Assembly: GCF_014651675.1 (NCBI RefSeq)
Contig: NZ_BMXI01000010.1
Span: 166,600 to 230,599, forward strand
From: Roseibacillus persicicus
GTDB taxonomy: Bacteria; Verrucomicrobiota; Verrucomicrobiia; Verrucomicrobiales; Akkermansiaceae
Direction of reading: 5' to 3'
Length of the DNA stretch: 64,000 bases
Shown here one piece after another: positions 35,484 to 41,065 of this stretch (within the stretch, counting starts at the first letter, position 1; each line of letters opens with the position of its first letter). The notes beneath the pieces were generated by a model. That model did no database searches and was not told where the DNA came from. It saw only the letters and a list, made by a program, of their open reading frames with translations. The position numbers and the translations under genes were made by a program.

Positions 35484-36899
35484 TTATTTGAAGAGGCATT
35501 CGGTCGTGATGGCGGTGTCGGCAATTTCCTGAGAATAAGCGTTTTCAGTGAGGCCATAGGTGGTGAGAAAGGTGAGGAAGACGTTCTTGTTGGTGCCCGT
35601 CACTTCGCGAAAGACTTGCCCTTTGCGACGGAGCTCCTCCGCGTAGTTTTTCTTGATGGTGAAGGGCCCTTCCGAGAACTTAATTTCGATTAAGTTGATG
35701 CTGCGATCCGCTCGATCAATGAGGAGATCGACTTGCGCGCCTTGCGGCCAGGTCTTGTTCGCACGGTGAACCCAGCTGCAATGCTCGGTCTCGATTTGAC
35801 TGATTCCGAGTTCGCTATTGATCTGCCGGATATGCTTATGGGCGATGGACTCGAGGGCGTAGCCACTCCATGCCCGCCAAGCTGGCGTCTGAAATTTTTT
35901 GGCAAAGCTTCCGGTGCTTCGCTTCCCATCCATCCACTTGAGGTAGAAAAGGGAATACTCATCGGCCAAGCGGTAGACGGTGTCCCGACTCGTATTCTTG
36001 AAGGGGTGTTGGAGACTGATGAAGCCTGCCTCCTCGAGCTCGGTGAGAGTCTGGGTCAGTCGGCCACCTGACTTGTAGGCACTGGTCAGGTCCTTGCGGG
36101 TCAGTCCTTGCGGATGTTTCGCCAGCTCACGCACGATCTCGATATGGCGCTCCGAGCTGTCAAAGAGGGAAGTGTAAAGGCGATCGAACTCATCACGGAG
36201 GAGACCTGTGGGATGGAAGCAGCTGGCATCAATGGCTTGCACTGCCGACTGTCCGGCTTGGACTTCCTTGAGATAGTGGGGGACCCCACCCATGACCATC
36301 GCCAGCGTGAGCTGATCGTAGTGAGTGAGCTTGACCCCACGTGAACGCAGAAAGTGAGAGCTTTCCGCGAGGGTGAAGGGTTCGAGTTTGATGCGGGCCG
36401 TCACCCGATTGTGAAGACCGCCTTTGTGGTCAATCACCTTGGCAATCATCCACGAGGCGGCCGAGCCACAGATGACGAGGATGAAGCGCGGGTCCTTTCT
36501 CAGAAAGCTGTTCCAGAAGTAATCGAGAGCCTGCAGGAAGCGCGAACGCGGGCTCGCTAGCCACGGCAATTCATCGAGAAAGACGACATACTTTCCCTTT
36601 CCTCGGAGCGTTCTGAGGTGGTCGGTGAGTTGCTGAAAGGCCTCCTGCCAAGACCCCGGGCATACCCGATTCTTCCGGCTGCGGTCACTGAGAGCGTGGT
36701 GAAAGTTTGCGAGCTGTTCCTTCAGGGTGCCGTCCTTCTGCCCGTTCAATTGGAAGCAAAGCTCCTTTTTGAAATGTTGCTCAATGAGAAAAGTCTTCCC
36801 GATGCGTCGACGGCCATAGAGGGCCAGGAATTCAGCTTCCTTGCTCTTCAGCAGGAGGTTGAGATTCTTGATTTCCTGTTCCCGACCGACTAGCTTCAT
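35484..36899 (-). CDS. AAA-type ATPase with C-terminal DUF234 / PD-(D/E)XK-like domain
   Basis: 471 residues, cytoplasmic. Walker A in LYGRRRIGKTFLIEQ (about residue 33), Walker B VVFLDELPWL (about 107), sensor region VICGSAASWM, a winged-helix middle (LTRKDLTSAYKSGGRLTQTL), and a C-terminal nuclease-like segment AQVDLLIDRADRSINLIEIK with the D...ExK spacing of the DUF234 family. Such archaeal/bacterial ATPases are widespread on mobile islands; their function is not settled. It lies between a broken and an intact hsdM 5' end, suggesting that it came in as a cassette. Its leader carries the 36904-36950 inverted repeat only 4 bases before the ATG, leaving no free Shine-Dalgarno. Confidence 0.85.
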   Translation of the reverse strand: MKLVGREQEIKNLNLLLKSKEAEFLALYGRRRIGKTFLIEQHFKKELCFQLNGQKDGTLKEQLANFHHALSDRSRKNRVCPGSWQEAFQQLTDHLRTLRGKGKYVVFLDELPWLASPRSRFLQALDYFWNSFLRKDPRFILVICGSAASWMIAKVIDHKGGLHNRVTARIKLEPFTLAESSHFLRSRGVKLTHYDQLTLAMVMGGVPHYLKEVQAGQSAVQAIDASCFHPTGLLRDEFDRLYTSLFDSSERHIEIVRELAKHPQGLTRKDLTSAYKSGGRLTQTLTELEEAGFISLQHPFKNTSRDTVYRLADEYSLFYLKWMDGKRSTGSFAKKFQTPAWRAWSGYALESIAHKHIRQINSELGISQIETEHCSWVHRANKTWPQGAQVDLLIDRADRSINLIEIKFSEGPFTIKKNYAEELRRKGQVFREVTGTNKNVFLTFLTTYGLTENAYSQEIADTAITTECLFK

Positions 36900-36903
36900 G
36901 GTC

Positions 36904-36950
36904 TATAAGTGGCCATAAGTGCTCAAAAAATGGACTTGTGGCCACTTAAA
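36904..36950. promoter_or_regulatory. 47-bp inverted-repeat leader element of the ATPase gene
   Basis: Arms TATAAGTGGCCA (36904-36915) and TGGCCACTTAAA (36939-36950), 11 of 12 bases paired, 23-base spacer, again with TAAGTG directly after the first arm. Same length and arrangement as the element at 35433-35479, but the spacer sequences differ, so the arms are what is conserved. Confidence 0.6.
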
Positions 36951-37049
36951 AGTGTTTCCGAAAGACGCTTTCTTTCTCGAGAATGGTAGTTTTCTCAAGT
37001 GGGAAAACAATGGTTTTTAGGAAATCTGAGGGAGTTGGCGGAGTGAGCG

Positions 37050-37242
37050 GCTGCCAGCTTGGACCAGCGGTAGTCTTCCGAGATGGGGTTGTCGTCACCC
37101 AGCTCGGTCATTTCATCGGCGGGCTTGAGGAAAAGCAGGTAGGTGATTTACTCGACGTAGTCGCCGAACCGACCCCCGCGTCCTTGGGGACGTGGGCGTA
37201 GTTCCAAACTTTAGAGACGATGGTGGCGGAGTTGTCGGCCAT
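37050..37242 (-). pseudogene. Broken 5' fragment of a second hsdM
   Basis: Reading from ATG at 37242 the peptide begins MADNSATIVSKVWNYAHVPK, nearly the start of the intact HsdM. By eye the 194-bp match to 35218-35411 has about 22 substitutions and one missing base. The missing base (after GGT in the codons for GVGYGDY) shifts the frame, and a CAG-to-TAA change adds a stop in the original frame. Homology ends near 37050. It starts 19 bases after the ImmA-like gene, where an hsdM in the ancestral operon could have begun. It is a relic of duplication or recombination around the ATPase cassette. Confidence 0.85.
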
Positions 37243-37261
37243 GTGTTTTTGAAATTATTGT

Positions 37262-38191
37262 TTAAGGAGAGCCGAATCCACCAAAGGCGGAAACAATGGC
37301 CGGAACCTCTCCCTGATGAACACCGAGGGTTAAGGCGTCGTAACCGTTATAGAAGGTCTCGAAATGAAAATTGTGGGTCGTGCCATTCTTGTCGGTGAGA
37401 AGGATTTCTCCGTTCCCAAGTGGTCCTCGATTTCCCCAACAGTAAGCTTTGATTTCGTCTTCGAGTTTTTTGAGAGAGGGATCAGGAAATTTTCTTTCGA
37501 ATTCAGGAGAGAGAATCAGGTGCCTGAAGTTTGACTGTTCGTTGTGAAAGCTCTTGGGATGTTGTCCAATCATTCCAATGAGGGGGTTCTCTTCGCCAGA
37601 ATGCTCAATGACTCGCCAGAGTGTTGTAGTGAGGGTGTTCCCATACCGTTTCTTGAGTGCCATTACAGTCTTGATTGAGGGATCGCAGTCGCGACACTCT
37701 TCTGCGAAGCGGTTACCCAGAAAGAGGAGACTACCACCCGCAAAGTTCGCTTCCGCCTCCATTTTACTATGAACCGTAACGGTTGGGGTGAGTTCATCGT
37801 CTCCTAGCATCATTTCCTGATGCCAAGGCAGAATGGAGTGCCCAATCTCGTGCGCTTGGAGCCAACGGTGTTTCGGCTTTGGAATCGTATCATCGACTAG
37901 GATGCGCTTCTGGTCCGGAATATAAAGAGCTCGCAGGTCGAACTTTTTGATGGCATCGCAGAGGAGAGTCGGGCGTCGTAGTAGCTGCTTCCCAGCTCGT
38001 TTCATTCGACTGAAGGTCTTTCTGAGGAGTCCTTCTGATTCGCTTGTGAAGTAGCCAGAGTCTAATTCTAACAGTAGACAGACATCATTGAGGTCTAGCG
38101 GTGGTTCGGGGTTGCCCAGCTCTTCAAGAATACGATCTGCGATGGACTTGATGTCCCGACGCAGTCGTGGTTTGAGGATGCGAGCTTTCAT
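37262..38191 (-). CDS. ImmA/IrrE family zinc metallopeptidase
   Basis: 309 residues. Gluzincin motif QAHEIGHSI (zinc His pair and catalytic Glu, about residue 115) with third ligand region EAEANFAGG. The N-terminal part (LDLNDVCLLLELDSGYF) is typical of ImmA proteins that cleave a partner repressor. The XRE-type gene 19 bases upstream is the obvious partner. In mobile elements such pairs de-repress transfer or act as toxin-antitoxin modules; here they may control the restriction island. It ends 19 bases before the broken hsdM copy. Confidence 0.85.
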   Translation of the reverse strand: MKARILKPRLRRDIKSIADRILEELGNPEPPLDLNDVCLLLELDSGYFTSESEGLLRKTFSRMKRAGKQLLRRPTLLCDAIKKFDLRALYIPDQKRILVDDTIPKPKHRWLQAHEIGHSILPWHQEMMLGDDELTPTVTVHSKMEAEANFAGGSLLFLGNRFAEECRDCDPSIKTVMALKKRYGNTLTTTLWRVIEHSGEENPLIGMIGQHPKSFHNEQSNFRHLILSPEFERKFPDPSLKKLEDEIKAYCWGNRGPLGNGEILLTDKNGTTHNFHFETFYNGYDALTLGVHQGEVPAIVSAFGGFGSP

Positions 38192-38210
38192 TACTATAGT
38201 TTACCTTAGG

Positions 38211-38684
38211 TTAATTTGTTAGAGCGCCGACAAATGCTTCCAAAGCCTGCCGTTCTACATCAGAGAGTTCCGCAAGGGGTTCCGAGCTTGCCGCAAAACG
38301 GATCGCTTCCTCTCTTAAATGAGGGGTGTGGGATTTGGTGAGTCCAGCGAGCTCCATCATTTTACCCGATGGAACTCCGAAGATAGACGCTAGCTTGTAG
38401 ACGGCATCGGCCTCGGGCTCACAGTGGGGATCACGTTCGATTTCCAGCACTTCTTCCGTGTCGATTCCGGCTTCGTTGGCGAGCTTTTCGGGATTCCAGC
38501 CGTTGTTACGTCGCCAAAGAGAGACAAATTGGCCAAAGGCAATCCGAGTATCAAAGGCGGTGATTCTTTCAGTGGTGTGGGGTTCGGTGGCGCTGTGGGT
38601 GGGAGGGACACCTGCACCCACCTCCGCAATGCCTTCAATTTCGGCGCTGCGTTCAAACCACTCTTTTGGGTATTCGAGTTTCAT
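38211..38684 (-). CDS. XRE-family helix-turn-helix protein
   Basis: 157 residues from the ATG at 38684 (MKLEYPKEWFERSAEIEG); 35 codons of open frame upstream overlap the GNAT gene and are not counted. Residues about 60-120 form an XRE HTH (FVSLWRRNNGWNPEKLANEA, IDTEEVLEIE, ADAVYKLASIFGVPSGKMME). The N-terminal 45 residues are extra and unlike a typical repressor. It is 5 bases after the GNAT stop and 19 before the ImmA-like peptidase, which would cleave it if the pair works like ImmR/ImmA. Confidence 0.8.
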   Translation of the reverse strand: MKLEYPKEWFERSAEIEGIAEVGAGVPPTHSATEPHTTERITAFDTRIAFGQFVSLWRRNNGWNPEKLANEAGIDTEEVLEIERDPHCEPEADAVYKLASIFGVPSGKMMELAGLTKSHTPHLREEAIRFAASSEPLAELSDVERQALEAFVGALTN

Positions 38685-38689
38685 GGTTA

Positions 38690-39292
38690 CTAGTGGTTGC
38701 GGCGGAAATTTTCCGCCTGTGTTTCGGTCATTTCGCAGTAAGTGAGATTCTGGTGTGACGAGTCCGGGCCCAAAACGGTGAACCCGCATTTGTCTCGGTA
38801 AAATCCCTCTGCTTTGGGAAGAGAATGGAGGCCAAGTCGTCCTTTATAGCCGATGTCCAAACTGGTTTGAATTGCGGCGAGGATGAAGGTTCGTCCCACT
38901 CCCCGGTATTTGGGCGGGTCTTGGAGTTCGGGTCGGTTCCAGGGAGCGGTCGCCACGAATTGGACGTAGACAATGGGCTTTCCAAATTGGTCGAGGAGAC
39001 GAGCTGAAGTGATATCGTTGGTGAGCATGAGGCCTTGAAGTTCTCCCTCGCAAACGAGGGCAAAGGACTGATATCCCAGAAGAGAGCGCCAGCTGTTCGC
39101 CTTGTGCTTCCAGTTCCAGTGCGAATCCTCTGGCGTATCTGACAAGGGAAGGTTTGTTCGGTGGGCTCGCATCAAAGGGGCCCAACTGGTATCCCAGAGG
39201 GCGAGATGGTCGTCGGTGACTTCATCAAATAATGAGGCCTCGACGACTTCGTTCGTGTCAGAATCCAGAAGGTAGACCTGAGACTCATTCAT
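38690..39292 (-). CDS. GNAT-fold acetyltransferase
   Basis: 200 residues. The acetyl-CoA loop KYRGVGRTFILAAIQTS matches the RxxGxG/A motif of GNAT enzymes, followed by GRLGLHSLPKAEGFYRDKCG, typical of motif B. It overlaps the upstream ribbon-helix-helix gene by 4 bases, the arrangement of RHH-GNAT toxin-antitoxin pairs such as TacA/TacT, in which the acetyltransferase blocks aminoacyl-tRNA. At 200 residues it is longer than TacT, so a plain metabolic or protein acetyltransferase is also possible. Confidence 0.75.
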   Translation of the reverse strand: MNESQVYLLDSDTNEVVEASLFDEVTDDHLALWDTSWAPLMRAHRTNLPLSDTPEDSHWNWKHKANSWRSLLGYQSFALVCEGELQGLMLTNDITSARLLDQFGKPIVYVQFVATAPWNRPELQDPPKYRGVGRTFILAAIQTSLDIGYKGRLGLHSLPKAEGFYRDKCGFTVLGPDSSHQNLTYCEMTETQAENFRRNH

Positions 39293-39483
39293 AGGATCAC
39301 AAGTTCACTTTTTTCATTGGTTGCCTCGTCTTCGACCAAGAGCTTCTTTCCCGGCTCGACGCGCACGTCGATAGTCTGGAGTAGGCGAAGCGCTAGTTTC
39401 ATCACCGCTGTTTTGCTCAGGTCCTTCTTTTCCGCGAGCTGTTCAAGAACGGCCATTTCCTGAGCCGTCAGATTGAGGGTCAT
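39289..39483 (-). CDS. Small ribbon-helix-helix regulator (possible antitoxin)
   Basis: 64 residues from the ATG at 39483; an ATG 36 bases earlier would add 12 residues. MTLNLTAQEMAVLEQLAEKK then DLSKTAVMKLALRLLQ has the strand-helix-helix pattern of MetJ/Arc proteins; the acidic C-terminus (VEDEATNEKSELVIL) could be the toxin-binding tail. The stop overlaps the GNAT start by 4 bases. As in other such pairs it may repress its own promoter, the A+T-rich stretch just upstream. Confidence 0.7.
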   Translation of the reverse strand: MTLNLTAQEMAVLEQLAEKKDLSKTAVMKLALRLLQTIDVRVEPGKKLLVEDEATNEKSELVIL

Positions 39484-39520
39484 CGTTCGTTTAGTGCTCA
39501 CGAAGGAAAGATGCTCCAAA

Positions 39521-39580
39521 TTAAATAATAATCAATTTAAAAATAGCTAAAAAATAGCCATTTATTGTGTAACTGTTTCC
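39521..39580 (-). promoter_or_regulatory. A+T-rich promoter-like region before the RHH-GNAT-XRE-ImmA run
   Basis: Between the hsdS stop (39600) and the RHH start there is a stretch far richer in A and T than its surroundings, with TAGCTA and TAGCCATT repeats and several TATTAT/TAATAAT-like hexamers on the minus strand. It is the only plausible place for an independent promoter of the four downstream genes. Exact -35/-10 cannot be fixed by eye. Confidence 0.4.
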
Positions 39581-39599
39581 TGCGGACTGAATTTGGAGG

Positions 39600-40976
39600 T
39601 CAAAGTTTTCCGGAGAAGGCGGTGGCGAGGGTGGATTGGCGGAGGCGGGTGGCGCGGGTGAGTTGGCGGTCGAGTTCGGCTTCGAGGTGGTCGATGGCGG
39701 TGGTTCGGGCTTCGACTTCGGCGACGATTTGATGTTGTTCGGGGAGGGGTGGAAGTGGGAGAGCCAAGGATTCCACATCGCCCACGCGGAGGTGTTGAAC
39801 TCCGACTCCGACTTGCTTTTCGCCATATTGAGATTGGAAATTGTGTGAGCGGATCACCGTGAGGAGATAGGACGGTAAGAGCAGATCATGGAAAGTGCGA
39901 AAGAGCATCATTCGCTGCCCCATGCATAAGCGTGTGTTTTCAGGTATAATTGCAGCCTCTCCTGCTGGCGCCTCTCTCGTGAACAGAATATCCCCAGGTT
40001 CTGGAGTGCAACGTTGAGACCAATGGGCTGCTGTCTCTTTGTTCACAAACTTCATCTTAGGCCAGGCCAACTTTCCGTTTCGGACATTTGTGGTTCGAAT
40101 CAGCGGGATTCCTGAATTCTCGTATGGCGGCGTCTTGTTGTGGCAGTCTACGACAAATTGGCAACTCGTCAGGAGGCTCGTGAATTTCCAACTCGGAGGA
40201 GTAGTCCAATTCGGAGGTGTCGTGAATTTGTGCCGTTTGTGCTTCGATACATGGCGTTTCACTTCCGAGTTCTCGCTTTCAGCTCTAAAGAGTGCAGCGC
40301 GTGTCTCTGAGATCCGATTGATCAACTCTTCCGCCGGTTCGGTGTCGGGGTGTTGTTCGCGCCAGTCTTGGGTGAGTTGGCCGGTGACGGCGGCGGCGAG
40401 GACGGATTGGCGGTAGCGTTGGAGTTGGGCTTTGGCGTGGCGCAAGGCGGCGACGCCGGCGTCGAGCCGCGAAAAGAGTTCCTCAATCCGCGCCACGATG
40501 CGGCGTTGTTCGGGGAGGGGTGGTAGAAGCAGCGGGACGGGTTTAAAGTTCCGTGACGAGATTCCGGTGACTGTTGTGCCGGTTCCTCGACCTGAAATCC
40601 GTCCCTGAAACTCTGGGGACATGATCTGGTACTTGAGAAACCTTGGGTGAAGTTCGTCGTGGTCTGTACGCAAAACCATAACGCGCTGTGCCAAGCAGAA
40701 CTTCTGATCCGGAACGTCGGCAACATGCCCGAGCGGAGCTTCCGTCGTGAAGAGCAGATCTCCGACCTTCGGAATTCCACGCGTCATGTATTGCTCGTAG
40801 GTGTCCTCGGTTACGTAGCGCAACTTCTCCCAAACGATTTTCCCGTCGCGGACGTTCGCGGAACGAAGATGGGGAATGCCCGTCTCGGAATACGGTGGGG
40901 TGCGGCCACGATAGTCGATGATGATCAAGGCATCGGCTACCGTAGATCGTTTCCAGCCTTTAGGAAGTTCACTCAT
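39600..40976 (-). CDS. hsdS: Type I restriction-modification system, specificity subunit
   Basis: 458 residues with the classic two-TRD layout: TRD1 (1-150), central conserved helix (LLLPPLPEQRRIVARIEELF, then LDAGVAALRHAKAQLQRYRQ), TRD2 (about 250-400), distal conserved helix (LALPLPPLPEQHQIVAEVEA). The two halves repeat the same motif near their N-termini (SGIPLIRTTNVRNGK versus TGIPHLRSANVRDGK). It sets the bipartite DNA target for HsdM and HsdR. The start overlaps the stop of a 30-residue ORF that links it to hsdR. Target sequence not predictable from here. Confidence 0.92.
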   Translation of the reverse strand: MSELPKGWKRSTVADALIIIDYRGRTPPYSETGIPHLRSANVRDGKIVWEKLRYVTEDTYEQYMTRGIPKVGDLLFTTEAPLGHVADVPDQKFCLAQRVMVLRTDHDELHPRFLKYQIMSPEFQGRISGRGTGTTVTGISSRNFKPVPLLLPPLPEQRRIVARIEELFSRLDAGVAALRHAKAQLQRYRQSVLAAAVTGQLTQDWREQHPDTEPAEELINRISETRAALFRAESENSEVKRHVSKHKRHKFTTPPNWTTPPSWKFTSLLTSCQFVVDCHNKTPPYENSGIPLIRTTNVRNGKLAWPKMKFVNKETAAHWSQRCTPEPGDILFTREAPAGEAAIIPENTRLCMGQRMMLFRTFHDLLLPSYLLTVIRSHNFQSQYGEKQVGVGVQHLRVGDVESLALPLPPLPEQHQIVAEVEARTTAIDHLEAELDRQLTRATRLRQSTLATAFSGKL

Positions 40977-41065
40977 GCCGCTAACACCTCGTTAACTTCT
41001 TTCCTCCTACGCTCTTCGATCTTCGGCGGACAAGCAATGATTTGAAATGGAAGGTTGATTGTCAT
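40973..41065 (-). CDS. 30-residue ORF bridging hsdR and hsdS
   Basis: ATG at 41065 overlaps the hsdR stop by one base (TGATG) and its TGA overlaps the hsdS ATG by four (ATGA). The peptide is MTINLPFQIIACPPKIEERR then RKEVNEVLAA. It has a GGAGG-like purine run near its end (base 41000 region on the minus strand) that could serve the hsdS start. No family recognised. It may be a real micro-protein, a remnant of a larger gene, or a device for coupling translation of hsdS to hsdR. Confidence 0.5.
   Translation of the reverse strand: MTINLPFQIIACPPKIEERRRKEVNEVLAA

Noticed and set aside
37050..37242. Considered as a short real gene or regulatory leader
   Set aside because: Near-full-length similarity to the hsdM 5' end with a frameshift and a stop makes a decayed duplicate the simplest reading.
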